Below the pieces are notes generated by a model. That model worked only from the letters and a program-made list of their open reading frames with translations, did not search any database and had not been told where the DNA came from. 64,000 bases of DNA, from assembly GCA_038503065.1 (NCBI GenBank), contig JBCAMK010000010.1:1426001-1490000 (forward strand), in the 5' to 3' direction. The DNA is from Paragyromitra xinjiangensis (Eukaryota > Ascomycota > Pezizomycetes > Pezizales > Discinaceae). The first letter of the stretch is position 1. The number at the start of each line of letters is the position of its first letter. Below are positions 39,180 through 54,704 of this stretch, one piece after another. The position numbers were made by a program, and so were the translations under genes.

Positions 39180-40844
39180 CTTGAGTTACGAGCGGGATCC
39201 TGAAATGATGGCGTGGAGTTCACATAAGGGACTGTGTCGACTTCCGACTCTTAAGAGGCTCCGGATCCCACGCCACGCGGGGGTTGCTGTCGAGTTTCAG
39301 TGGTTAGGCGCGCTTGTGTAACACTCCACACTTTAATCCGGGGTCGATAGCCTGGTAAAGCAGCCATAAGGCGAGTGAGAATTGGTGACATTCCGTACAC
39401 AGTATTTACAGGTAAGTGTGGGGTGAGCTTTGGCGTTCTACAAAAGGAAGATAATATACGCACCGCTAATGGCATAAAGGTCCTCCACGAAGGTATCAAC
39501 TCATTTGGTAGTCAGATATTGTGGAGCTAGAGTACGAATCATCGTTCGTAAGTGTGACAATTCGCCAGACTCCAATTTTTCACTCTGGTTTTACTGTGAA
39601 TTTAAGTAGCTCTTGCTGATCCAGTCTACCGATGCTGAGGCCTGTTCAATAGCGTTGGGGGAGTGATCAAGGGTCATATATTATCACTCGTGTGATTCTT
39701 CAGACTCCAATTGTATTGGAGAGTTGCATCCCAAGAATCCCTCCTTGTGTTAATCTCGCTGCCTTACCAATAACACGCTATATTATTATTCCCGCTCGAT
39801 TTATCCCTTCAGCCCCCATATATTACTCTCATGTGCATTTTGAATCGGCCTGGTTGTCGAGCTCTTTTTGAGTGATTTGGGCTTTGGGGTTATATTAGTA
39901 GGGGAGCCCTGTATAGAGACGGGGAGATTTTGATTCTCGATAGGAGGCTATTACACCTAGCTGCTGATCCACGGCACCTTGTCCTCTACTTCATCGGTCA
40001 TTCACTGGTTCCACATATATTTTGTCCTTTACAACTGATTTTTATCTGTTTATAAGATTCTCTACACAGTGTCCTGGGATGGTTCACAGTCTCTTGGTTA
40101 CCATGAATTCTATCGTCTGTACACCGCGGGGATATTGTGGCCAACAATTGAGTATCTGTGAAAGGCATATCATAGGGTATCATGATAGTACTATGACTGA
40201 TTTATGGAATCCTTATTTGAAGTCGATTATTCATCGAGATTCAATGTGGTGGCTTCGAACGAGTAGCGCAAGAATTGAGAATCGAGCTTTGGGGTGCTGT
40301 CTCAAATCATCAAATCCGGAAAAACCCTAGTGGCAGGTGATTTCCTGTTAATCACCAGCTGAGATTCCCATCTTGCGAAATATCCTTTTCTGGTATCTCA
40401 GTTGGTTGCTTGCTTTGTTAAGAACCTAGAACACTGTCCGTGGATGGTGTTCGTTTATAGGTTCTAGAAGCAACTTTAGTTATGAGACAGTATCACACTT
40501 TTTGTTAAATTAAAGTAAGGGCCTCCACTGAAATGGAACACCCAACACAGACAATGACGAGGGCCCATCTGCAGATGTCAAGTTGCGCAATGCTGCTGCA
40601 TAACACACGAGGCGTAGGTTGACGTGCTGGTGGATAAAGCATGGGCCGTTCCGACGACAAAGCGATTGTCTTGCGTGTTTTTTCGGAACACCACACTGCC
40701 AAGGCTTTACCACGGTCCCGACGCAAAGTCTAAGACCAACCACCAGCCTGTTGCCGCTCCATCTCCCCGTTTCGTTTTCTCCCCTCCGCCCGCCATCGTC
40801 ACTCCCCTCACTCTCTTCCATCCCATACCCCCCCCACTTTCATC
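39180..40844. other. Divergent promoter region of mcx1 and atp2
   Basis: No gene is seen in 1.66 kb. The last 150 bases before atp2 are C/T-rich, typical of a highly expressed fungal gene leader. Confidence 0.5.
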
Positions 40845-42910
<2,066 letters not shown>

Positions 42911-44455
42911 AGTGCTAAGTGAAAATCAGTTGGGGTGATGCTGTGACATTTAGAAAAGCCTAGGTTAGTCAGCATGCAATAAGGGCTTTGTTTGTACAGT
43001 TTTTCTGCTCCATTTTTTTTGTTGTAGTTACGTGAACGCTGCTTCTGTGTATTGAAAAAAAATTCCATATCTGTTCAGTTTTTTAATAGCTTTACAGTTA
43101 GTACTATCAGCCACGGTGACTTTTTTACGGCTAAAAGTGGGGTTTTTCTATTTCCCATTTACTAGGCTATTAAGTACTCGAGGAAATTAAGAGCTTTACA
43201 CATGAGATGAAAGGAGTCTAGTATACAAATTATCTTTCTTTGATGCCCTACAGTTCAGTTTAACTATTTGATGACTAGTCTAGGTATTTTAGCTGATATT
43301 GTTATCACCTAATGTCACTCGAAAGCCCCCTATAGCTGACAATTCAGGACTAAGAGACATGTTTTTGGGTTGCATTTGGGGGCTAACGCCTAAGACCCAA
43401 ACTGCTATCACCGTAAGTTTGCGTAGGCAGGCTGTCTCTAGAGATTATCGGTCAATTTCTACCAGAACCAAGCTCCAACTAGCACAGAGATCTATCACGC
43501 TACTCCCATATCGGCTTGCCTTAGGTAGTTAGTCTGAATCCCTTACTTGGAGTTTTTACTTGAGGCATGATAAATCGCGGTATATCCTCCTAGATTTTAC
43601 GTGCTCTCCAGTGCTACTTATCTCACGGGTTCGATATTTGTATCCTCTTTAACAGTGAGGATAATACCCCATTGTCGTGACGCTTCGTGTATATCAAACC
43701 TTTGGCTTCAGTTCGTGCTGGTGCAGTTCTAGATTTCAAGGCGCTATTCTGGTGGGTATGTACCTTCTACCTAGACTAGCCATCCTCAACGGTGGAGATC
43801 TTTTATGGCCTGGGGAATGGCCGGGTTTTTCGTCTTGTGGCACTTATTAACCAGGTGGGGTGAGGCGCCCACCGTGGTAGACTATTCAGTTAGTAGTGCG
43901 GCAGATGTGGCGAAGGGTAGTTGCTGGTCTATTTTACAGTCATGCCTAATAAAATTGAATTAATATGTCTAAACTTAAAAAAACTGCGTTTCTAGCGAAG
44001 GGGAGGGCTAAAGTATCTCAAGGATAAGCTGCAGCTGGGATACCTTGGAATGGGCCTTAGGCGCCCAGTGTGGTGTTACTAGTATGTTCAACGTGACATG
44101 TTGAGACTACATCATTGCTCTAAGGAGTGTCAGTGCCTGTCAGCCCGTACCACCGCTCCCCACTGTGGGTAGTTTTCATCTCTTTCAAGTCCCTTTTGGA
44201 AATTTTGTAGTGGCCTCCTTAATCCTCATATAGGGCTTGATCAAAACCGAGGCACTATCGCTATAAAATGACTTTCTAATGATTGACTCAAGCTAGATTG
44301 CCAAGACACTAGTAGAATTTTAAACCAGATCGAGACAAACGTTAAGAGAGCTGATGCTCGCCGGGTAACAGGTGTCAACGCGACACGACACAAGGACACC
44401 TTTTGGACCAAGCTCTCTCCTACCTTTTTTTGAAACGCCGTTCAGAGCTCTCGAA
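42911..44455. other. Intergenic, 1.5 kb
   Basis: 3' flank of atp2 and upstream region of sec22. No gene, repeat or clear core promoter is recognised. Confidence 0.5.
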
Positions 44456-45319
44456 ATGGTAAAATCAACCCAAATTGCCAGGCTAGACGGTATGCATTTG
44501 TTATTCCTTTCTCCAACAGCACTCGGTTCTATTCTGTTACTAACATATCTCTCTTAACAGGTGTTCCTCTAGCCGCCTCCGTTGACGATGATCAAGATGA
44601 AGCCATCCTTGCTGAGGTCAAGAAACAAGTCAAGCTTATTTTCCGACGACTAAACCAGAATTCCGAACCACGGGCTAGTATCGAAACTGGACCTTTCACA
44701 ATACAGTATGATCGCCTTTTCCTCCTGCTAGTTCTTCCCAAAACTCCGTAAGCATGTTGCTAACATTCGACAACCTCAACCAGCTACCTAATCGAGAACC
44801 ACGTCTGCTATCTCTGCATTTGCGAGCGCTCATACCCACGCAAGCTCGCGTTCACATATCTCCAAGACATCGCTACCGAATTCTACTCTTCGTACGGCAA
44901 CGAGATCATGAACCCCTCGCTGAGACCGTATGCGTTTGTTCAGTTCGACACATTCATGCAGCGGACGAAACGGACGTACCAAGACACCAGGGCAACTGCC
45001 AATCTGGATAAGCTTAACGATGACCTGAAGGATGTTACAAAGGTGATGACAAAGAATATTGAGGATTTGTTGTATCGTGGAGATTCACTGGAGAGGATGG
45101 GTGATATGAGTAGTCGTTTGAGGGATGAGAGCAAGAAATATAGGCAAGCAGCTGTGAGGATTAATTGGGAGGCGATGTTGAAGCAGGTATGTTGTGGACC
45201 CTTCCTGCTGTGATAGGAATGTTTGGGCCTTAATTAACGTGGACTTTGTTGGTTAGTATGGCCCAATAGGTGCAGTTGGCTTGGTCATGCTCTTTTTCAT
45301 CTGGTGGAGGTTCTTTTAA
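44456..45319 (+). CDS. sec22: R-SNARE Sec22
   Basis: Four exons (44456-44489, 44561-44705, 44784-45186, 45257-45319) give 214 residues. Sec22 acts in ER-Golgi transport in both directions with Bet1, Bos1 and Sed5 partners. The N-terminal longin domain spans residues 1-125 (MVKSTQIARLDG, YLIENHVCYLCICERSYPRKLAFTYLQDI, YAFVQFDTFMQRTKRTYQD). The SNARE motif is at 132-190 with the zero-layer Arg at R158 (DLLYRGDSLERM). A C-terminal anchor follows (GPIGAVGLVMLFFIWWRFF). All junctions restore family sequence. The longin fold normally folds back on the SNARE motif and regulates ER export. Its partner bet1 lies in the same window, about 16 kb away, but this is not evidence of co-regulation. Confidence 0.95.
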
Positions 45320-47787
45320 GTGGCGGTTGTGATTGGACTGTTGTAATTGATATATGTACGTTTGTTATTCCTGCGGTGAGTAATCGAGTCGAGATTGAGG
45401 ATTCAAGCGTTATAGTTTTCGGCTTTGTTCGCTTTTGATATCTGGCTGTATAATTTTACGGACCGTTTTTACGAATATAGATATTGAAAATGCGAGTGCG
45501 GGTGACAAAAAGATAGTGGGCGATGGATTTAATGATAAGATGTCTCATTCTCATTCCAATTTCATATTTAACCGTGAAGGCCGAGTCGTGACTCGTGAGG
45601 TAGTGGAATTGTTTCTCTGGTAGTAATCGTATAGCGGGTCATTTATGAGAACATAGAACTTTTAAGCAAAAAACCGCCAGCACCACACTGAGAAAAGCAT
45701 CAACAAAGTGCTTTGAATTTAAGCAGCTGCTAGAGCATAGTTTATCAGATCCAACACCATCTTTGCTTTGGGCCCGTAGGCTTACCACAGTAGGTCTAGT
45801 TTTTTGCCAAGCATTTCTACTGAGCCTTCGATTTTGTTCCCTTCCCCGGAAAAATTGAGTGCCCATCTACCAATATCAGAATCCCTCCATCTACAAATTT
45901 CGCTTATACTAAAGCCCAATTCCAATTTACCAACCAAAAGATAATCTCGCCTCAATAGATCTTGTTAGTTAAATAATAATAAAATTTCGTTTGGGGTTCA
46001 ATCTTTTTACCAGTCATGCTAGGGACCCTAATAAAGGGTAGCGAATACCTCATTTTTTCTTTGCAAAACTCCTATCCCTGCTGCGTAACTGCCAGCCGTG
46101 TAACTTTAACCACACTCGCAATGCCTGCAAATTGGAGATCCACAAAGCAATATTCAGAGTAGATAGCAGCAAAAAAGAATGATCCTACAACAGAAAACCC
46201 TAACATCTTTCACGGCCAGCTTTATTCCCTATCGTTGACTCACAAATCGTGCAATAGAAACTCGAAGAACACAAAGGGGGCCGGTGTTACTAACCCAACT
46301 TCTCCATTTCAACACATAGCCACGTAGTTTCACCACTTATCACTCGTTAACACCACCTATAGCACTTCTTCAGCCCCATCTCCTCTGGCAAGCCTGGCGG
46401 TCTTGGCTTTCAAAGTCCCTGTAATTTAAAATATCTGTAACATTGGGCTGATGTAAACTTGAGGGATTGGGCTGTGCCTGCCCCATATTTGACCGATACA
46501 GCACCATCGTCGCGAAATAGTATTGTTCTCGGGTCATCGGACAAACCGAAAAAGCTTTCCCGATACTCATATGTTTCTCCCTTCCACTACGCTAGCTTAA
46601 CATAAGCATTGTCTTTGACGAGTCGTGCCCCAAAGTTGCAGTGGCTCTGAAATTGCAAGATGGTAAAGTAATAGAACTTGCCTCCTGCATCCTCCCTGAT
46701 ACGGCGAAACATATCCCCGTGAAAGCTGCCAGCTTACGCGAAAAATAGATTCTCGGTAATGCCAAATTTTTCGATATAACCATAACACACAACGACGCTA
46801 ACTACATACGCTGGGTTATAGACATTGGTATATTTCTCTCCTTATTTCCTTCACCTTCCATTTTTTACCAGTTAGATACTGATTAAAACCATTCGGGTAC
46901 TCTGCACCTAGCCTCCACTCGGCTGCCATGCCCGTGGTCACAGCAGTTCCGTGTGCGTTTGCCTGGTTTCTAAGAAGAGAAAGGTTTGCTTTGTCGTGTT
47001 TTAAACGTTATGTGCTGCTTGTGCATGAAAGGTAGTATCGAAAAGGTTCTAATCAGCAGATGTGACGTGAAGAGGGTAGACTAAGCATAGCGGCTTAGTA
47101 TATTCCTTATAATACAGAGCTTGTTGTTTGTTTCTGGTAATTTTGTATAGAGAGAGGTGTGTTGGAAACTAGTTGGTGGTACACTAGGCTGGTTTGGCTT
47201 TGACGCTAAGTGACTTGAGTTTTTATCTAGTGCTAATCATGAAAAATTCTTGATTTGAACATAAGTGTCCTTGTTTAGCGACCCACTGATGGCTGTAAAA
47301 CAAATAGTACTAGCTCGTATCCTGGTATTCCCCCGTTAACCAATACCTAAATCTATTATCGGCTACGGACTGAATCACAAACCATCACTCGCGCACTCGC
47401 TCGGGAGCAAGAGTATCTAGATAAGTATATAGCACACGTCACAAAGGTACATAAAGGCCAAAAAGTGCCTTTGACAATATTTCGATAGAGAGTTCTACAT
47501 TGTCCATCTGAAATTGGCGTGGGTCGTTGGGGCCGATCCCAATTACGACTGGGGGGAGGTGGGCGTGATGTCAATGATCCTACAACCTAAACGTTTGAAA
47601 CTAGTAGGATCTTCGCAAAGCTAGTTTATAACAAAGTTTAAACCAAATACCAACCACCATAATTATATTCGACTTTGCCTTGGGAGGCTTTCAAATCGCT
47701 ACGGAGCTCTAGTAAGAATCAAAAACAGTGTGAATAGATGACTATTTACCCCTAGTCGGGTCTTCAATCCCTTCAACCAAGATTCAG

Positions 47788-47794
47788 TATAAAT
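47788..47794 (+). promoter_or_regulatory. TATA box
   Basis: TATAAAT lies 197 bases before the ATG at 47991. It probably drives the small gene that follows, leaving a leader of about 170 bases. Confidence 0.35.
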
Positions 47795-47844
47795 CAGACC
47801 CCCTCCCCCAACTTAACATGATCAGTTTCGTAACCCCACTCCAT

Positions 47845-47915
47845 CTCGTATACTGCTCTCACCTCGTATACTGCTCCCGCCTCGTATATCGCTCATCTTC
47901 GTATACCGCTCCGCT
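47845..47915. repeat. Imperfect 18-bp tandem repeat
   Basis: About four copies of a unit CTCGTATACTGCTCCCGC-like, beginning at 47845, 47863, 47881 and about 47898, with decay towards the 3' end. It sits between a TATA box and a CTC-rich tract. Confidence 0.7.
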
Positions 47916-47990
47916 CCACATACCACCCCACTTCATATACCTCACCATCCTCCTCCTCCTCCTCCTCTTCCTCCTCCTCACATTACAGAA

Positions 47991-48317
47991 ATGTCTTTCT
48001 TCTTGTGTCCCCGCTCCAAGTCTTCCGCCTCGGCTCCGAAGCCTAAATTCAACGGCGACCCTTGGTCCGACTGCCAAACCGAGCAGTACCGATCTGCCGA
48101 GCTCGACGAGCGATTCGACTGGGGCAGCTACTACGCGCGCCAACAGGCCAAGCAGCGGGCCAAAGACATGGCGGAGGAACAGAAGCAGGAGTGCTCGGAG
48201 AAGCAGAAAATTGAGCGGGAAGGGAGGAAATTGGTGGTTGCTAGACTGGGGAGGAAAGGGTTGGATAAGATTTTGGGGGGAGTTTTGGGGAAGTTGTTTA
48301 GGAATGGGAGGAATTAG
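47991..48317 (+). CDS. Small unknown charged protein
   Basis: A single 108-codon frame with ATG at 47991, just after a pyrimidine-rich leader. The N-terminus is MSFFLCPRSKSSASAPKPK, a possible lipid-modified or short targeting end. WSDCQTEQYRSAELDERFDWGSYYARQQAKQRAKDMAEEQKQECSEKQK forms a strongly charged helix or coiled coil at residues 25-75. The C-terminus is amphipathic and Gly/Leu-rich (LGRKGLDKILGGVLGKLFRNG). No family is recognised. C-rich third codon positions and a plausible promoter support it. A longer frame starting at 47818 overlaps it in another phase, but reads as translated repeat and leader. CATTACAG directly before the ATG could be a splice acceptor, so an upstream exon is possible. 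Confidence 0.55.
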   Translation: MSFFLCPRSKSSASAPKPKFNGDPWSDCQTEQYRSAELDERFDWGSYYARQQAKQRAKDMAEEQKQECSEKQKIEREGRKLVVARLGRKGLDKILGGVLGKLFRNGRN

Positions 48318-49034
48318 GGGGCTGGTCAGGTGATGGAGGGTTTTTGGGTTTTGGGTTTTGGGTTTTGGTTTTGGGAGGATTTTAGGTGTTTGCGGGTTTG
48401 ATTTTTTTTTGTATTTTTTTGTATTTTCATATTTGGGTTTAGGCTGGCGTTTTTTGATTTTATTTATTTTTGTATATTTTATCTATGGAAAAGGATTTTC
48501 ATAGGTAACCTTCTTGACCACTGCTTTTATTCTGGTGCATCGTCTATGCCATCACATCTCCGTCCTCCTAACTTAGAAACCTCCTAAATCAACTCCTTAT
48601 GCAAACAAACATCGTAGATCCAGCTTTAAATCACTGGAATGTATATATCTGCTAGGCTCCACCACGGTTACCCCCGGGAAAAAACATCACCATACATTCC
48701 GTATAGGCAAGTTATAAAAAGAGCCAACAACCCTAAACGGTTACGAAGTAAAGGGCTATGATATTCGGACAGCTTTGTATACACGTCTGAATAATATCCC
48801 GCGCAACAAAATTAACACATTCACAAAAAAAGTGGTGCTTAACTCTCGCTTCAGCCGTTTAATTAAGCCAAATTATCATTTCTTGTACCAACCCAACATT
48901 TACCAGGAGCAAGCAGCATTAACAAGCGCAGAAAATAGTAATTTCAACATCAGTACAAGCACGAAACCCACCCACTAAACACTTTTCCCTCAGACACATA
49001 CTCTAACCACACAGTAAACCCCCAACGGCCATCT
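48318..49034. other. Intergenic between convergent genes
   Basis: Begins with a GGGTTTT tandem tract (48338-48375), then T-rich and AT-rich sequence. A short plus-strand frame at 48775-48978 is not supported. Confidence 0.5.
48338..48375 (+). repeat. GGGTTTT tandem tract
   Basis: Four to five near-perfect GGGTTTT units lie just past the stop codon at 48317, probably within the 3' UTR. Confidence 0.75.
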
Positions 49035-50044
49035 TTATACATGTAAAACCCTCGTCTCCACCTTTCCATCCTCCATCCCAAAATACGCCATAACCGGCTT
49101 TCTATCACCCGCCCAAAACACACCATGCTCAACAACACCCACAATCCCCTTCAAAACCCTCGCCAACTCCTCCACCTTCTCATTCCCACCAACCCCCATC
49201 CCCACCGCGGCACCCGGATGTCCACCCTCCTTCCCAAGCAGCTCCAACCCCCCAACCCGCTCACCCCCCATTTGCACCGCCCCCGCATCAACTGCAACCG
49301 CCGACGACGTCGGCGAAATCGACTTAAACGGCGAGAATCGCGATGAAGGCGATGGTATAAACCCATCCGGAAAAGGCGCATCGATGATGAAGTTCCCGTT
49401 ATCAGTAATGCACGGACCAGCCTTCGACAACCCACCCATACGAATCGCGGGAGCAACAGCCCCAAGGGTCCTAAGACGAGCTAGAACGTACGTTGCAGCA
49501 GGTGGGACAACCTCGATTGGAATACCAGGAGCATAGTGCGTCGATAAGCTAGGTGACAGCTTCCGATAATCTACATCCTGTCAATACCGTCCTATCCACG
49601 AACACTAGAATATGTACCAGCGACGACCACAAACTTCTTCGCATACACCGCGACTAGCTTTTCCTGGAATAAACAGGCTCCGCCGCCTTTGATACAGTTT
49701 AGATACGGGTCGACCTCGTCGGCGCCGTCGAATGCGACCTCGAGCTCCGTGTGCATGTCGATGCTACCGAGCTTTAGTCCCGCGCGCAGGATGAGCTCCC
49801 GAGACTGATAGCCTGTTGGGACGAATAGGATCTGATCAGTGATTTCGCGCGAGAGCTGCGCTATTCGCTCGACGACATAGATGACGGTGGAGCCGGAGCC
49901 AATCCCGATGTGACGAGCGTGCGACGGGAAGTGTTCGTCGACTGCGCGGTAAGCTGCAAGCCGCTTTGCGGATTCAACGGTTAGTTGGGGGGTGGTCATG
50001 ACGTTGGCTATTGTGTCCATTGTCGTGTCCATCGTTGTAGCCAT
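49035..50044 (-). CDS. rki1: Ribose-5-phosphate isomerase A
   Basis: Two exons (50044-49618, 49570-49035) encode 320 residues. The enzyme interconverts ribose-5-phosphate and ribulose-5-phosphate in the cytosolic pentose phosphate pathway. Motifs: [16 protein letters not shown] near the start, [16 protein letters not shown] (phosphate loop), [19 protein letters not shown] (catalytic Asp pair), [13 protein letters not shown] and VVADYRKLS. The last is rebuilt exactly across the intron. A Ser/Val-rich insert of about 40 residues precedes the C-terminal GVVEHGVFW block. The start is uncertain: the frame is open upstream to an ATG at 50170 (would be 362 residues), and the nearer ATG at 49999 before TTPQLTVES is also possible. 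I chose 50044 as a middle option. The minus-strand stop codon overlaps a TACATGTA palindrome. Confidence 0.93.
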
Positions 50045-50466
50045 TGTTGGAGGTTTCCCGAATGGTTTTTTTGGCGGGGGTAGGGAGGAATTGTGGTTAA
50101 GGTTAGTGCGGGGTGTGAGCCTCCTTTGTTCTTGGCATGCTATGAGATCATTGGCGACTCTTGTTTCCACAACTTGAGATGATTCTGTTTTGCGAGAATA
50201 AGACCCGAAGAATGTCTCGGAAATAATGCTTCTCGAAATCCCTGAGACAAAAGTAAAAAAGAGTTTCGTGAGTTAGTAACATGTTCCACAGAGCCAAAAA
50301 AAACCATTCACGCTATCCAAGCACAGAACTACCATCCAGAGATCATCCCCGCAAACTCGTGTGAGACTCTGTATTATAGAGGTTATTCTACAAGAAAGAT
50401 GGCTTTCTACACCAACCATTTTTATGCCCTCCGGATACCCCAACCAGCGCCTAAATATATGCATCT

Positions 50467-51684
50467 CTAGTCCTTCTCTCCCTTCTTCTTCTCCTTCAGA
50501 GGCTCTTCCTTCCCACCCTTCTCCGCAGAACCTTCCTTTTCTAGTGACGAAGTCCCATTGACCTTCTTTTCCTTCTCCTCCCGTTCCTTAGCCTCTTTCT
50601 CCTTCTCCTCCGCCTGGTCCTGACGATTCTTAATCTTATTATCAATAAGATCGTGGAACGCAATAATAGCTCTAATCAACGATGAAATGTAGATAGACAT
50701 CAGCTGGTCGTTCGTCTTGACGCTCATAGCCCGAGCCAGCTCGTTATTCGAACCGTCCTCACCGTCTATTGATGGTGTCGACAGGTTAGGAAGCAAGTTG
50801 AAAACATCTTGAAGATTCCCGAGAATAGCATGGTTGACGGGTAGCTCGCCCTTAAGAACCTTCTCGAGGTAGGCAGCAATATCACGAAGACGAAGATGAA
50901 GACCTTGGAGGGATTGGAGCTGGTTGTTGATACGGGTGGTAAGCGAGCCGACAGCAACATCACGGATGTCACGGAGAAGGTGCTCAACACCGATCTCCTC
51001 TGCTTCTTCGGCTTCGATTATGGATGGTGTGTGGACAAAGGTTTTTGTTGTGGTTGTGCCATCCTAGATACCCACATCAGCCACAGCTCTCATTTCAAGC
51101 AATCCACCCCACCAATCTTTCCATCAGATTTCATCGAAAAATGGCAATCAGAGGTTCCAGACATACATCTTTAATCTCCTCAACAGCAAAATAAGCATCC
51201 GTTGGCACTCCCAGTTCTTTAGGCTCGACATCGATGATGACTAGTAGCGGGTTCGGCGTATACCGTTTAAACAGCTCGTTTATCTCCAGATCCGACGCTC
51301 TCAGCTTGGGACCCGAGTGATACCATCCGATCAGTTTCTCACGGGCGTTGACCTTCTTGAACATGTCGTTCATACTCTCGACGTAGTTGTGATCGAGGAA
51401 CCATACTGCCGGATCTTTATCGTCTTCCTCGAAGGGGACTGTATTTCCGGAACATCTATCAGCATCCCATCCTCCATCAAATACTCTAGGAGCTGCATCT
51501 CGTTACCGGCAAAGCTGTTTGTAACCCTGACACTCCCACCGCTGTTTTGTCCTAGTAGTACACCGACAACCCGTTTTCTGGTACCCTTGGCGGAACGGCC
51601 GTAGTGGTCACAGGCGGACAAGAGGATGAGAGGGGCGATGGAAACGGTGGTGCTGGGAACAGCATCCCCGAGAGTGGTGGGCAT
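50467..51684 (-). CDS. rpn8: 26S proteasome lid subunit Rpn8
   Basis: Three exons on the minus strand (51684-51507, 51438-51167, 51063-50467) give 348 residues. Rpn8 is the non-catalytic MPN-domain partner of the deubiquitinase Rpn11 in the proteasome lid. The MPN domain spans about residues 14-150: [76 protein letters not shown]. The JAMM zinc motif is degenerate (HSGP instead of HSHP), as expected for Rpn8. The C-terminal half has [16 protein letters not shown] and the helices that pack against Rpn11 ([24 protein letters not shown]), then ends in a Lys/Glu tail. All junctions restore conserved blocks. The gene is complete. Confidence 0.95.
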
Positions 51685-53469
51685 TGTGGATTATGCTGTA
51701 TTGGAGGTGACTAGGGTATTTGGTGAGATGGGAGGTGATGGAAATTCGGTGTTTGCGGGTTGCTGAAAGATGCGTATGATGATGCTGCTTCTTGGGGTTG
51801 AGGCGTTCCGCGAACTCCATCCTGAGAGGCTTGGCGAGAGACCCCTCCAGAGCTTTTCGGCGTGAAGTTCAGAGCCGCCCGACAACTCGGGAGAGCGTCA
51901 CTCGGAGTCCAAAACGCCGTTTCTACAAAATTGAAACACCGAGAACTGAGTTTTTAGTAGATAATGGAGCTCTAAACGTTGGGATCGAGCTCTGGATAGC
52001 TTTGAGCTTCTATTCCGTGCTGTACCAAAGCTGTTACCAATCCTATGAACTGTTTGTCCATTAAGAGAATAGCCATATGTACCACCATACTTAGAGACAC
52101 CCTCCCGACCCGAGATTCCTAGAAAAATACTCTCCTTCCGACCTCGGAGCACAGAAACTGTAAGTAATCATCTCTTCCGCTCCTCCGAAACCTGAGGACT
52201 TGAGCGCCTCGGACATGCCTCGGCAACGACCTCCTGGAAGCCAATCACCTTGATCTCCAACATGCCGAACACCTTTTGAGGCCTTTCTTCGGGTTGCCTC
52301 TCTCAGAATCGATATCACAGACACTGCTCGTACATAACCTTTTCCCACAACCTCGGTCCCGTTTCCAAGCAACGTGTCTTCTCCCACCTGTTTTCTCCTC
52401 TTTCCGTTTTCTTTTCGTTCTCTTGTCCCGTTTGGGGTTTTGTGCTCTTCTGGCTTGGCTTTCTTGCGCGTGAGCCGAACCTAGTAGGATCACATGCCAT
52501 CACTCGTTGGTAGAAGGGTGGCATCAGCAGACCAGGAATCCACAGCCAACTTCCCTATTGCAGATGGCAGTGGTGACCTTACATCTGAAAACACCAAGAA
52601 ATTGTCCCGTTTCCTCCCCAGACTCACTCATTGTCACTAGCAACTATCATCTCAAACCGGTTTTCGCTTTTTAGACCTTCTTTCATCGCTCAACCCCAAC
52701 CCCATATCTATACCACTTCTACCGGCTACTAAGCTGTAGCCAGTCTATACCCTTTTCCGGACCCCCGGCTCAGAACGCCTGGAAATTCTCGGAATTCAAA
52801 CAAAAAGTTCTGTGCCTGAGCTGTCGTAACCCCCGAATTCAAATGCTCATCGCATGGCTTGGCACAATCACAAAATAGCTTTGGCCCAGGCTGCCAGACC
52901 CTGAGTGAGTCGGGTAGAAGACGAATGGATGTGTGAGATCTGGTGTTAGGGACCCTGGAGTGGGTGATTTTCCCTCTTATTCCTCCAGAGCCGCACCGGA
53001 CGAATGGTTACTTTGTGGTTGAAGACAGGGTACACGAAAACCAACCCCGAATGCATGGAACGCAGCTATTCCATCGTAAATCCACGTAAATCCGCATCGA
53101 AAGGGCCGCAGATGCCCCGTTGTCATCTGTATTCATATCATCTGTCTGCGTCTGTACATACTCTATACATGGTCTCCCAACATTCATACCCGCAGAAAGC
53201 TATCCCGTGAGACCGAAGTAAAAACCCCCCAGACCCAACAAAAAAAAACCTTGGAAAGAAACCGATTTTCCGCGCGCTGAAAAGTCTCCACCACCAAAGA
53301 CCCGCTTCTTCCCCGGCTTCTCTTTTCCCCTTCTTCCCTTCCTTCTTTTTCCTCTATCTACTACCATCAATTGACCACCCCCACCAACTACATCCCATTT
53401 CCTCTTCGTCTTCTTTGTTCCTCCCTCACCCAAAATTCCCACCATCTCCACTCAACTTCACATCCCACA
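51685..53469. other. Divergent promoter region of rpn8 and adk1
   Basis: No gene is supported in 1.8 kb. The final 150 bases before adk1 are strongly C/T-rich, a typical leader. Confidence 0.5.

Positions 53470-54704
<1,235 letters not shown>

Larger units (their letters stand above)
45320..47990. other. Intergenic, 2.7 kb, with 18-bp minisatellite
   Basis: No gene is recognised from 45320 to about 47780. Then come a TATA box (47788-47794), an imperfect 18-bp tandem repeat (47845-47915) and a CTC-rich tract (about 47949-47980), all apparently in the leader of the 47991 gene. Confidence 0.5.

Noticed and set aside
39251..39499. 82-codon minus-strand frame just upstream of mcx1
   Set aside because: Considered as an mcx1 5' exon, but the presequence exon at 39179 already starts with ATG and gives a complete targeting signal.
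47818..48333. 171-codon frame overlapping the 47991 gene
   Set aside because: Its first part is translated minisatellite and CTC tract (poly-Leu), and the rest is an off-frame reading of the better-supported 108-codon protein.
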